Below, piece by piece: positions 34,720 through 42,944 of a DNA stretch of 64,000 bases. This DNA comes from JBOGUF01 sp050696075 (GTDB taxonomy: Bacteria > Chloroflexota > Chloroflexia > Thermomicrobiales > UBA6265). The translations under genes were made by a program, and so were the position numbers. The stretch's first letter is position 1. Every line of letters begins with the position of its first letter. The notes beneath the pieces are model-generated. The model saw only the letters and a list, made by a program, of their open reading frames with translations, was not told where the DNA came from and did no database searches. Where the stretch lies: positions 1-64,000 of the forward strand of contig JBOGUF010000059.1 of the NCBI GenBank assembly GCA_050696075.1, written 5' to 3'.

Positions 34720-35691
34720 ATGAACGCTCGTTCGCTGGGCTTCGCTATCTTGGGCATCCTCTTGGGTGCGGCGTCGCTCGCGCCGTCGAGTGCGGCGCAG
34801 GACGCCGGGACGCCTGTTGTCACGCCTGATCTGCCGGTGACGGTCACTGATGCGACGGGAACGGACGTCACCGTGACCGACATCAGCCGGATTGTGCCGC
34901 TCAATGGCGACATTGCGGAGATCGTCTGGGCGCTGGGTTTGGGCGAGAACGTCGTCGGCGTCGACGTCAGCGCCACCTATCCGCCGGCGGAAACCGGCCC
35001 ATTGCCAAAGATCGGCTATCAACGCGATCTCTCGGCCGAGGGGATCCTGGCGCTCGCCCCGACGGTAATCGTCGGCACCGAAGACGCCGGCCCGACGGAG
35101 GTGATCGAGCAGATCCGAACAGCGGGCGTTCCAGTCGTGATCCTGGCGTCTTCTTCCGATCTGGAAGGGATCGGGGACAAGATTCGTGGCGTGGCGAATG
35201 CCTTAGGCGTCGTGGATGCGGGGGCGACGTTGGCGGCGCGGACCGATGCCGAGATCGATGCGGTGATGGCGTTGGCAACGGAGGCAGAGAGCACGCCGCG
35301 CGTTCTCTTCCTCTACGTGCGGGGTGCTGGAACGCAGATGATCGGCGGCGCGGGAACCTCGGCGGACGTCATGATCACGGCGGCCGGCGGCGTCAACGCG
35401 GCCACCGAAGCCGGGATCGAGGGCTTCAAGCCGATCACACCGGAGGCGCTTGTCGCGGCCGAGCCAGACGTGCTCCTCCTCCTCTCGGCCGGGCTGGAGT
35501 CGGTCGACGGTGTGGATGGATTACTCCAGATTCCCGGGGTCGCCGAGACGCCGGCCGGCCAAAACCAGACCGTTCTCGACTACGACGACCTGTACCTGTT
35601 GGGCATGGGGCCGCGTACCGGACAGGCGCTGCACGATCTGGTGATCGGGTTGCACCCTGAACTTGTCGCCGCCACGCCGGAGGCGGGGTAA
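34720..35691 (+). CDS. hmuT: haem/iron ABC transporter substrate-binding protein (HmuT-like)
   Basis: A class III periplasmic-type binding protein of 323 residues with a signal peptide (MNARSLGFAILGILLGAASLAPSSAAQ). The first lobe holds VTDISRIVPLNGDIAEIVWALGLGENVVGVD and the second FLYVRGAGTQMIGGAGTSADVMITAAGG, a pattern typical of HmuT-like haem receptors. Without the usual lipobox it may be released or held by another anchor. ATG 34720 is the first Met before the signal; the frame is open upstream only through the structured leader. It is three bases ahead of the permease gene. Confidence 0.85.
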   Translation: MNARSLGFAILGILLGAASLAPSSAAQDAGTPVVTPDLPVTVTDATGTDVTVTDISRIVPLNGDIAEIVWALGLGENVVGVDVSATYPPAETGPLPKIGYQRDLSAEGILALAPTVIVGTEDAGPTEVIEQIRTAGVPVVILASSSDLEGIGDKIRGVANALGVVDAGATLAARTDAEIDAVMALATEAESTPRVLFLYVRGAGTQMIGGAGTSADVMITAAGGVNAATEAGIEGFKPITPEALVAAEPDVLLLLSAGLESVDGVDGLLQIPGVAETPAGQNQTVLDYDDLYLLGMGPRTGQALHDLVIGLHPELVAATPEAG

Positions 35692-35694
35692 GCA

Positions 35695-36789
35695 ATGGGC
35701 GTCGCGATCGCGCCGGCCCGCCGACCAGTTTGGCATCCATCTCGCGTCGCCGCCGGACGGCGCGTCTCGCCGGCGGCTCTACTGCCGATCCTGGCCGCGT
35801 TGTTCGGGCTCGCGGTGCTCTTGGGCGTCGGGATCGGCGCGGTCGCGATTCGTCCGGCCGAAGTCGCCGCGATCCTGGCCGACAAGGCGGGCGTCGACTC
35901 GGGGGTCGACGTGACGCGGCAGCAATCGGCGGTCCTCTGGGCGATTCGGCTGCCGCGGGTGCTGCTCGCGGCGCTGGTCGGGGCCGGCCTCGCCGTCTCG
36001 GGCGCGGCGCTCCAGGGCATTTTCCGCAATCCGTTGGCCGACCCCGGCTTGATCGGCGTCTCGGGAGGGGCTGCCTTGGGGGCGGTCGGCGCGATTGTGC
36101 TTGGCGTCGCGCCCTTCGGGATTGCGACGCTGCCGGTTGCCGCGTTTTGTGGCGGTCTCCTGACGACCGGCTTCGTCTATGCGCTGGCCCGCCAAGACGG
36201 CAAGACGGAGGTTGTCACGCTCATCTTGACCGGGATCGCGCTGAACGCGATCAGCGGCGCGGCGACCGGCTTCCTGATCTTCTTTGCGGACGACGCTCAA
36301 CTGCGGGCGATCGTCTTCTGGTCGCTGGGCAGCCTCGGCGGCGCCACCTGGACAGCGGTGCTGGCGGCGCTGCCGTTCATTGGAGTTGGACTGCTGCTCG
36401 TGCCACGCTGGGGGCACGCGCTCAATCTGTTGGTGCTGGGGGAACGCGAGGCACGGCATCTCGGGGTCGCTACGGAGCGGATTCGGATCGCGCTGATCCT
36501 CTTGACGGCGCTGATGACCGGCGCGGCGGTTGCCGGCGCTGGAATTGTCGGTTTCGTCGGACTGGTGGTGCCGCACCTGATCCGGCTCTTAGCGGGGCCG
36601 GACCACCGCGTGGTGCTGCCGGCGAGCGCCCTGGCCGGGGCGACCTTGCTGCTGCTGGCCGACCTGGCGGCGCGGACCGTCGTTGCGCCCGCGGAGCTGC
36701 CGATCGGAGTGGTGACGGCGCTGGTCGGCAGCCCCTTTTTCCTGCTGCTTTTGATCCGGACCCGACGGTTCCAAGGAGGTTGGGGATGA
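35695..36789 (+). CDS. hmuU: FecCD-family ABC transporter permease (haem/iron)
   Basis: A 364-residue permease with about ten membrane segments. FecCD-family signatures are RLPRVLLAALVGAGLAVSGAALQGIFRNPLADPGLIGVSGGA and, near the ATPase-coupling loop, LGEREARHLGV, followed by GFVGLVVPHLIRLLAGPDHR. It works as a homodimer with the ATPase downstream and the binding protein upstream. It overlaps the ATPase gene by four bases. A basic N-terminal tail of about 25 residues precedes the first helix. Confidence 0.92.
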   Translation: MGVAIAPARRPVWHPSRVAAGRRVSPAALLPILAALFGLAVLLGVGIGAVAIRPAEVAAILADKAGVDSGVDVTRQQSAVLWAIRLPRVLLAALVGAGLAVSGAALQGIFRNPLADPGLIGVSGGAALGAVGAIVLGVAPFGIATLPVAAFCGGLLTTGFVYALARQDGKTEVVTLILTGIALNAISGAATGFLIFFADDAQLRAIVFWSLGSLGGATWTAVLAALPFIGVGLLLVPRWGHALNLLVLGEREARHLGVATERIRIALILLTALMTGAAVAGAGIVGFVGLVVPHLIRLLAGPDHRVVLPASALAGATLLLLADLAARTVVAPAELPIGVVTALVGSPFFLLLLIRTRRFQGGWG

Positions 36790-37658
36790 TGGCCGTGCCG
36801 TGCCTCGCCGCGCATGGCGTGACCGTTGATATCGGCGGCCGGCGACTGCTTGACGACGTTTCGCTGGCGGTGGAGCCGGGCGAGGTGATGGCGCTGGTCG
36901 GTCCAAACGGGGCGGGCAAGACGACGCTGCTCAGGGTGTTGGCCGGCGATTTGGCGCCCCGCGCGGGCAGGGTCGAGATCAAGGGCCGGCCGCTCGGCTC
37001 CTACGCCTTACGCGACCTGGCGTGCTTGCGAGCGGTCCTGCCGCAGCAAACGGTGCTTCAGTTCGCGTTCACGGCGCGCGAAGTCGTCGAGATGGGGCGC
37101 GGTCCGCATCGCAACGGCGCGGACGACGAGGCGGTAGTCGAGGCCAACCTGGCGCGGACGGAGACGAGTCATCTTGCCGAGCGCGCCTATCCGACGCTCT
37201 CCGGCGGCGAACAAGGGCGGGTGACGCTGGCCCGCGTCTTGGCGCAGGAGTGCCCACTGCTGCTCCTCGACGAACCGACGGCTTCGCTCGACGTGCGTCA
37301 CCAGCAAATGGTGATGGAAGTCGCGCGCGAGCTGGCAGGCGATGGCTCCTCGGTCGTGGCGGTCCTGCACGACCTCAACCTGGCAGCGGGTTACGCCGAC
37401 CGGCTGGCGGTGTTGCATCGAGGGCGACTGGTTGCCTGCGATACGCCGTGGGCGACGCTGACCGAAAGGCTCCTCTCCGACGTATTCGACTGCCCGATCG
37501 CGGTTGGGCGGCATCCGGTCCGCGACTGCCCGCTGGTCATGCCGCTGTCGACCGTGCCGGGTCGCGGGGGACGTAACCCGGACGACGTCTTCTTGAGCAC
37601 CGACGTCGCCCGTGACGGCGCGGCGTGGCTTGAGTTGCAGGGGGGATTCGATGGTTGA
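36786..37658 (+). CDS. hmuV: haem/iron ABC transporter ATP-binding protein
   Basis: A nucleotide-binding subunit of 290 residues with Walker A GPNGAGKTT, Q-loop LPQQT, signature LSGGEQGR, Walker B LLLLDEPTASLD and the switch His in AVLHDLNLA. It is typical of HmuV-type ATPases of class II importers. The start at ATG 36786 (overlapping the permease stop) has AAGGAGGT a few bases before it; a second ATG follows directly. A C-terminal extension of about 40 residues (GRHPVRDCPLVMP onward) is longer than usual. It overlaps the next gene by eight bases. Confidence 0.92.
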   Translation: MMAVPCLAAHGVTVDIGGRRLLDDVSLAVEPGEVMALVGPNGAGKTTLLRVLAGDLAPRAGRVEIKGRPLGSYALRDLACLRAVLPQQTVLQFAFTAREVVEMGRGPHRNGADDEAVVEANLARTETSHLAERAYPTLSGGEQGRVTLARVLAQECPLLLLDEPTASLDVRHQQMVMEVARELAGDGSSVVAVLHDLNLAAGYADRLAVLHRGRLVACDTPWATLTERLLSDVFDCPIAVGRHPVRDCPLVMPLSTVPGRGGRNPDDVFLSTDVARDGAAWLELQGGFDG

Positions 37659-38196
37659 TCTCGCGTTCCATGACATGCTCTGGTGCCCATGGGGTGGACA
37701 TCCGGTGTTAGTGCTCGAAGCGAAGGATCACCAGGTCTGTTTTGCGGTTTCCGTGTCGGCGGACGACGCGCGGGCGTTGTCCGCCGTTCCACACGGCGTT
37801 GGGGCGACGCGCGCGCGCGGCCTCTCGATGCTGACCGAGGCGATCACGAGGCTCGGCGCGCGCCTCATCGACGTCACGCTCGGTTTCGGACCAGGCGGCG
37901 TGCTGTGCGCGGAAATCGGTCTGGCGACCGCGGCCGATCGACTCACACTCTCCTCGCACTTCTCCGACGGGCTAATCCTGGCACGCCACACGTCCGCGCC
38001 GCTACGCATGACCGATGCGACCTTCGCCCAGATTGACGCCACGACCTTTTCACTGGCGACCAAGGTACCCGGCCCCATACCTGCCGAAGGAGCGCCGGCG
38101 GCGATGCATGAGCCGTTCCGGTCGTTCATCGAGTCGCTCGATCTGAGCGATGTGGATGGCTCTTGGCCCAGGGCGGAGAAGGACGCAGGTGACTGA
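37651..38196 (+). CDS. DUF151-like (bifunctional nuclease fold) protein
   Basis: A protein of 181 residues overlapping the haem ATPase gene, so translated with it. The arrangement (VLVLEAKDHQVCFAVSVSADDARAL, then MLTEAITRLGARLIDVTL, then SSHFSDGLILARHTSAPLRMTD) resembles the DUF151/bifunctional nuclease fold, where the last segment reads ARPSDAIALALRTGAPIFV. The match is by pattern only and the protein is divergent. If right, it would be a small soluble domain, often of unclear substrate. Its place at the end of a haem uptake operon is unusual for DUF151. Confidence 0.55.
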   Translation: MVDLAFHDMLWCPWGGHPVLVLEAKDHQVCFAVSVSADDARALSAVPHGVGATRARGLSMLTEAITRLGARLIDVTLGFGPGGVLCAEIGLATAADRLTLSSHFSDGLILARHTSAPLRMTDATFAQIDATTFSLATKVPGPIPAEGAPAAMHEPFRSFIESLDLSDVDGSWPRAEKDAGD

Positions 38197-38297
38197 GCGG
38201 CGTTCTGGAAGAGATACGCTCGCGGGCCGCGCCGGCGGCTTGCGGGAAAGGAGGCGATTGACGGCTGACGCGACCGGCATCGGTTCGCGAACGAGAC

Positions 38298-38327
38298 TTG
38301 ACACCGCCAGCCGAAGGCGGATAGGTT
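38298..38327 (+). promoter_or_regulatory. promoter of the Fe(III) transporter operon
   Basis: TTGACA (38298-38303), an 18-base spacer and TAGGTT (38322-38327) repeat the design of the promoter at 33063. The palindromic operator begins four bases later at 38331. Confidence 0.65.
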
Positions 38328-38330
38328 TGA

Positions 38331-38361
38331 TGCAATTCCGACAGCACAACTCGGAATTGCA
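38331..38361. promoter_or_regulatory. palindromic operator (site 2)
   Basis: TGCAATTCCGA and TCGGAATTGCA are perfect 11-base arms around CAGCACAAC. The half-sites AATTCCGA-N9-TCGGAATT are the same, with the same spacing, as at 33093-33117, and the site again overlaps the expected transcription start. It is followed by a GAGGGGAG ribosome binding site and the fbpA ATG. Confidence 0.7.
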
Positions 38362-38393
38362 CGGCAGCAGAAGATGAGGGGAGTGCAACCGAG

Positions 38394-39524
38394 ATGTCGA
38401 TGCATCGCGAGCGGATCAGACGGAACTGGGACATGGCGACTTTGGCGGAGGCGCGCGGCCTCTCGCGCCGTCGCCTTCTCCAATTGGTCGGCGGCGGTAC
38501 GGCCGGGCTAGTGGTCACGCTGGACCCGGGACGGCAAGCGCGGGCGCTGACGGTCGATCCCGAAGCCTCGCCGAGCGGCACGCCGTTCAGTACGGGCGGC
38601 AACGTCACGCTCTATTCCGGGCGCAACGAAAACCTGGTCGGGGAACTGATCGAGCAGTTCGAGGCGGCGACGGGGATCGACGCCGAGGTGCGCTATGCCG
38701 GCACCTCCGAATTGGCGGCGACGATCCTCGACGAGGGCGACAACAGTCCGGCCGACCTCTTCCTCAGCCAAGATGGGGGAGCGCTCGGCGCGCTGGCGCA
38801 AGAGGGCCGGCTGGCGGCGCTGCCGCAAGAGCTTTTGGATCGGGTCGATCCCCGCTTCCGCTCCCCGGACGGTCTCTGGGTAGGGCTGTCCGGCCGCGCC
38901 AGGGTCCTCGTCTACAACACGGAAATGCTGGACGCCAGCGAGCTTCCCGCCTCGGTCAAGGATTTGACCGACCCGAGGTGGAACGGGCTAGTCGGTTGGG
39001 CGCCGGAAAACGCGTCGTTCCAGTCGTTCGTGACGGCCTTCCGTATGCTCGAGGGGGAGGACGCCACCCGCGAGTGGCTGGAACAGATGGTCGCGAACGC
39101 GCCGAACGTTTTCGAGGGCAACAGCCCGATCGTGCGGGCGGTGGCCGCGGGCGAGTTCCCGGTCGGGCTGGTCAACCATTACTACCTCTACGAGATCCAG
39201 GCCGAGGAGAACGCGGCCTTACCGATTGCCAACCACTTCTTCGCGGCCGGCGACGTCGGGTCGCTGGTCAACGTCGCGGGCATTGGTATCCTGGCGGGCG
39301 CGGCGAACGCCGACCAAGCGCTGACGATGGTCGACTACCTGCTCCAAGATGAGGCGCAGACCTACTTCGCCGAGCAGACGTTCGAATATCCGATGATCGA
39401 CGGCGTGCCGACGGCGGAGGGGTTGACGCCGCTGAATGAGTTGCAAAGCCCGGCGATCGACCTGAGCGACCTGGCCGACCTGGAAGGCACGTTGACGCTG
39501 CTGACCGAGGTTGGCGTGTTGTAA
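38394..39524 (+). CDS. fbpA: Fe(III) ABC transporter substrate-binding protein
   Basis: A 376-residue extracellular binding protein of the FbpA/FutA ferric-iron group. An N-terminal twin-arginine signal (LSRRRLLQLVGGGTAGLVV) implies folded export. The mature part starts with VTLYSGRNENLVGELIEQFEAATGI, typical of the group, followed by LFLSQDGGALGALAQEGRL and VNHYYLYEIQAEE (paired tyrosines that bind Fe(III)). ATG 38394 follows GAGGGGAG and sits just after operator site 2. Downstream genes encode the permease and ATPase of the same importer, separated by a heptamer palindrome. Confidence 0.92.
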   Translation: MSMHRERIRRNWDMATLAEARGLSRRRLLQLVGGGTAGLVVTLDPGRQARALTVDPEASPSGTPFSTGGNVTLYSGRNENLVGELIEQFEAATGIDAEVRYAGTSELAATILDEGDNSPADLFLSQDGGALGALAQEGRLAALPQELLDRVDPRFRSPDGLWVGLSGRARVLVYNTEMLDASELPASVKDLTDPRWNGLVGWAPENASFQSFVTAFRMLEGEDATREWLEQMVANAPNVFEGNSPIVRAVAAGEFPVGLVNHYYLYEIQAEENAALPIANHFFAAGDVGSLVNVAGIGILAGAANADQALTMVDYLLQDEAQTYFAEQTFEYPMIDGVPTAEGLTPLNELQSPAIDLSDLADLEGTLTLLTEVGVL

Positions 39525-39540
39525 CTGTAACGCGGGCGTA

Positions 39541-39591
39541 AGGCGTAAGGCGTTAGGGACTACGTCATCGTTTCCCTAACGCCTTACGCCT
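39541..39591. repeat. heptamer-unit palindrome between fbpA and fbpB
   Basis: The 19-base arms 39541-39559 and 39573-39591 are exact complements around a 13-base loop. They are made of 7-base units (GGCGTAA, GGCGTTA on the left; TAACGCC, TTACGCC on the right), with more units to either side (39534-39606). It lies inside an operon, just before the fbpB ribosome binding site, and may balance expression of binding protein against permease. Confidence 0.7.
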
Positions 39592-39614
39592 CAGCCCTAA
39601 CGCCTAAGGAGAGC

Positions 39615-41297
39615 GTGGTGCTGACGCTCCGCCCCCGCGCGGCGCGAACCGTGATCGGGTCCGGACTGGCCGAGGAACCGTTCGTTGCCCGGCCTCGCTT
39701 CGGGTGGCGGCCGCGCACGCGGGCGCCGCTCCCGATCGTCATCCCGGCCGTGCTGGTCGCGGCCGGGATGCTCGTGCCTCTCCTCTATTTGCTCTACCGT
39801 ACCTCTCAGGCGGGCACGGACGTCGTTGACTTCGTCTGGCGCGAGCGGACGGCGTTGGTGCTGCGGAACACGTCTGTGCTAGCCGCGGCGGTCGGAGCGA
39901 CAGCAACGGCGATCGCGGTGCCGTTCGCCTGGCTGACGGCGCGATCCGATCTGCCGTGGCGCCGGTTCTGGTCGACCGTCGCCGCGCTGCCGCTGGTCGT
40001 GCCATCCTACGTCGGGGCGCTGACGGTGGTGGCCGCGCTTGGGCCGCGCGGGTTGGTGCAAGACGCGCTGTCCGGCCCGTTTGGCATCGAACGCCTACCG
40101 GAGATCTACGGTTTCTTCGGTGCCTGGCTGACGCTCTCCCTCTTCACCTATCCCTACGTTTTCCTCAGCGTACGGGCTGCCTTGCGTGGACTCGATCCGT
40201 CGATGGAGGAAGCGGCCCGCTGCCTTGGGCACGGGGCGTGGCGCACCTTCTTCTTGACAACCTTGCCCCAACTGCGCCCGGCGATCGCGGCCGGCGGGTT
40301 GTTGACCGCGCTTTACACGATCAGCGACTTCGGCGTCGTGACGTTGCTCCGCTACGACGCCTTCACGCGCGCCATCTACGTGCAGTACAAAGCGTCGTTC
40401 GACCGGTCGTTCGCGGCGGCGCTGGCGCTGATGCTGGTGATCTTTGCCGTCTCCGTGCTCCTTGTCGAGTCGTGGATTCGGGGGCGAGCGGCCTACTATC
40501 GCGTCGGTTCCGGCGTGGCCCGGCGGATACGGCCGGTCTCCCTCGGCCGCTGGCGCTACCCCGCGGTCGGGTTTTGCGCGGTGGTGATCGGGTTGGGCCT
40601 TGGGCTGCCGCTGACGGTGCTCGTCTACTGGCTGTTGAAAGGGATTTCCGCGGGAGAAGGGACCGAGCATCTGCTCACGGCCGCGATCCACTCGGTGACG
40701 GTCAGTGGCTGGGCGGCGCTGGCGGCGACGCTGGCCGCGCTCCCCGTGGCGATCCTCGCCGTGCGCTACAACGGCTGGTTCGGGCGATGGTCTGAGCGCC
40801 TGAGCTATCTTGGCTACGCGCTGCCGGGGATCGTGATCGCGCTCGCGTTCGTCTTTCTCGGCGCCAACTATTTGAATCCGATCTACCAGACCTTGCCCCT
40901 CATGGTCATCGCCTACGTCGTGCGGTTCCTCCCGCAGGCAATGGGCGGGGCGCGGACATCGCTGCTCCAGATCAGTCCGCGCTTGGAGGAGGCGGCGCGG
41001 GGGCTAGGACGGTCGTCGCTCGGCGCGGTGCGGACGGTGACGGTGCCGCTGGCGCGGCCGGGACTTGCGGCCGGGGCGGCGCTCGTCTTTCTGACCGTGA
41101 TGAAGGAGTTGCCGATCACACTGCTGCTCAGCCCAACCGAGTACCGAACGCTGGCGACGCTGATCTGGACCGCGGCCGGCAGCGGATCATTCGGCCAGGC
41201 CGCCGCTCCCGCGTTGATTCTGGTCGCCATCTCCGCGGTCCCAACCTTACTCCTGGTGGCGCGGGACCGCGGACCGGTCCCGCGCGCCGAGGGATGA
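39615..41297 (+). CDS. fbpB: Fe(III) ABC transporter permease (fused two-domain type)
   Basis: A 560-residue permease with two tandem six-helix domains, as in FbpB. Each half has the EAA loop that contacts the ATPase: EEAARCLGHGAWRTFFLTTLP in the first and EEAARGLGRSSLGAVRTVTVP in the second. The GTG at 39615 follows AAGGAGAGC; the next codon but one, GTG 39618, is also possible. It overlaps the ATPase gene by four bases (ATGA). Confidence 0.93.
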   Translation: MVLTLRPRAARTVIGSGLAEEPFVARPRFGWRPRTRAPLPIVIPAVLVAAGMLVPLLYLLYRTSQAGTDVVDFVWRERTALVLRNTSVLAAAVGATATAIAVPFAWLTARSDLPWRRFWSTVAALPLVVPSYVGALTVVAALGPRGLVQDALSGPFGIERLPEIYGFFGAWLTLSLFTYPYVFLSVRAALRGLDPSMEEAARCLGHGAWRTFFLTTLPQLRPAIAAGGLLTALYTISDFGVVTLLRYDAFTRAIYVQYKASFDRSFAAALALMLVIFAVSVLLVESWIRGRAAYYRVGSGVARRIRPVSLGRWRYPAVGFCAVVIGLGLGLPLTVLVYWLLKGISAGEGTEHLLTAAIHSVTVSGWAALAATLAALPVAILAVRYNGWFGRWSERLSYLGYALPGIVIALAFVFLGANYLNPIYQTLPLMVIAYVVRFLPQAMGGARTSLLQISPRLEEAARGLGRSSLGAVRTVTVPLARPGLAAGAALVFLTVMKELPITLLLSPTEYRTLATLIWTAAGSGSFGQAAAPALILVAISAVPTLLLVARDRGPVPRAEG

Positions 41298-42397
41298 GTT
41301 CAACCGTGCAGGTGTTGTCCTGGCCACCCTCAATGAGCGCAACTGGCATGACGACGGACCAGGTGCCGGCGCTTTGTTGCACCGGCCTGGTCAAACGGTT
41401 CGGCCGGCAGACTGTCGTCGACGGCGTCGACTTGACGGCTGAGCGCGGTGAGTTACTTGCCTTGCTTGGGCCAAGCGGCTGCGGCAAGACGACGACGTTG
41501 CGGCTGATTGCCGGGTTCGAGGACCCGGACGACGGCCGAGTCGAGATCGCCGGCAGGCTCGTCGCCACCGCCGAGCAGTGCGAACCGCCGGAGCGCCGCC
41601 AGGTCGGGATGGTCTTCCAGGACGGCGCGCTCTTCCCCCACCTCTCGGTCACGAAAAACGTCGCCTTCGGTCTGCCCCGGCGACTGGCCGATCGTGAGGA
41701 TCGAGTGGCGGCGGCGCTCAAGCTCGTCGGCCTCGATGGATTCGACAAGCGGATGCCGTACGAGCTATCGGGTGGGCAGCAACAGCGGGTGGCGTTGGCG
41801 CGGGCACTGGCGCCGGAACCGGAGGTAATCCTGCTCGACGAGCCCTTCTCCAATCTCGACGCCGAGTTGCGGGCGTCGGTCCGGGCCGAAGTGCGGCAAA
41901 TCCTGGCGGATGCAAAGACGACCGCGGTACTCGTCACCCACGATCAAGAGGAGGCGCTGAGCCTGGCCGACCGGGTGGCGGTGATGTGGGACGGCCGAAT
42001 CGTGCAACAGACGTCGCCGGAGGAGCTGTACCACCGGCCGGTCAGCCGCGAGATCGGCGTCTTCGTCGGCGACGCTCAGTTTTTGGCCGGCGAGGGGCGT
42101 GGACGGCGCGTCTCATGTGAGCTTGGCGAGCTGCCGACGCACGGCACCGCCAATGGCTCCGTTGACGTCATGTTGCGACCAGAGGGATTGCGCTTAGCTC
42201 TGCCGACGGACGGCGTGGCGGCGAACGCCACTGTCCTCGCCCGGTCCTTCTACGGTCACGATCAGCTGATGCGAATTCGGCTGGATAGCGGCAGCACGCT
42301 CAATGCGCGCCTTGGCATCTACGGTGGCATTCGACCCGGCGACCGCGTTCACGTCTCGGTTCGCGGCGCGGTGCTGACCTATCCGAGGACCGAGTGA
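41294..42397 (+). CDS. fbpC: Fe(III) ABC transporter ATP-binding protein
   Basis: A 367-residue importer ATPase with Walker A GPSGCGKTTTLRL, Q-loop VFQDGALFPHLSV, signature LSGGQQQRVALARALAPEP, Walker B VILLDEPFSNLDAELR and the switch His in LVTHDQEEALSLADR. A C-terminal TOBE-like regulatory domain follows (VDVMLRPEGLRLAL, RPGDRVHVSVRG). The group is FbpC/PotA-like and the neighbours make iron the likely cargo. The first 20 residues are extra to the fold, so a start at a later Met is possible. It overlaps tsaE by four bases. Confidence 0.92.
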   Translation: MSSTVQVLSWPPSMSATGMTTDQVPALCCTGLVKRFGRQTVVDGVDLTAERGELLALLGPSGCGKTTTLRLIAGFEDPDDGRVEIAGRLVATAEQCEPPERRQVGMVFQDGALFPHLSVTKNVAFGLPRRLADREDRVAAALKLVGLDGFDKRMPYELSGGQQQRVALARALAPEPEVILLDEPFSNLDAELRASVRAEVRQILADAKTTAVLVTHDQEEALSLADRVAVMWDGRIVQQTSPEELYHRPVSREIGVFVGDAQFLAGEGRGRRVSCELGELPTHGTANGSVDVMLRPEGLRLALPTDGVAANATVLARSFYGHDQLMRIRLDSGSTLNARLGIYGGIRPGDRVHVSVRGAVLTYPRTE

Positions 42398-42885
42398 CGA
42401 GGGTGGCGACGCCGGTCGAGGTCATCAGTCAAGGCCCGGAAGAGACGCGCGAGATCGGGGCGCGTCTCGGGCGTATGCTGCGATCCGGGGACGTCGTGCT
42501 ATTGCATGGCGATTTGGGATCGGGCAAGACGACGCTGACTCAAGGGATTGCGCGAGGACTCGGCGTGCAGGACTACGTCCAAAGCCCGACCTTTACGCTC
42601 GTCGCCGAACATGAAGGTCGAGACGCGAGTGATGGACCGGTCAGGCTCTACCACCTCGACCTGTACCGGCTGTCGGACGAGACGGAGTTGGAGAGTTTCG
42701 GGTTCGACCAATACCTGGCGCCGGTCGACGGTGTGGCGGTCGTCGAGTGGCCGGAACGAGCGGGCGAATGGCTGCCTGATCGTTACTTGCTCGTGCGGTT
42801 GGTGGAGGTTGGCGCGGACGCCCGGCGATTGACCGTCAGCGACGCGCCGGCCGGGGCATTTGCCGCGGTAGTCGCTCGGATGTAA
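42394..42885 (+). CDS. tsaE: tRNA t6A37 biosynthesis ATPase TsaE
   Basis: TsaE is the small ATPase that cycles the TsaB-TsaD complex making threonylcarbamoyladenosine at A37 of ANN-decoding tRNAs. The 163-residue protein has the P-loop HGDLGSGKTTLTQG, the segment VQSPTFTLVAEHEG, YHLDLYRLSDETELESFGF and VAVVEWPERAGEWLP. GTG 42394 overlaps the stop of the iron ATPase gene, so tsaE is probably translated as the last gene of that operon. The partners tsaB and tsaD lie 3.7 kb downstream on the same strand. Confidence 0.93.
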   Translation: MTRVATPVEVISQGPEETREIGARLGRMLRSGDVVLLHGDLGSGKTTLTQGIARGLGVQDYVQSPTFTLVAEHEGRDASDGPVRLYHLDLYRLSDETELESFGFDQYLAPVDGVAVVEWPERAGEWLPDRYLLVRLVEVGADARRLTVSDAPAGAFAAVVARM

Positions 42886-42891
42886 GCGAAA

Positions 42892-42918
42892 GCGGCGCGG
42901 GCCGCACGCCCGCGCCGC
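42892..42918. terminator. hairpin terminator between convergent tsaE and the sugar-binding protein gene
   Basis: GCGGCGCGGGC and GCCCGCGCCGC form a perfect 11-bp stem around CGCAC, seven bases after the tsaE stop and 27 before the end of the opposing gene. There is no T-run, but the place and stability suit a bidirectional transcript end. Confidence 0.55.
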
Positions 42919-42944
42919 CTCCTCTGCTCGCCGCTGATTGTTCG

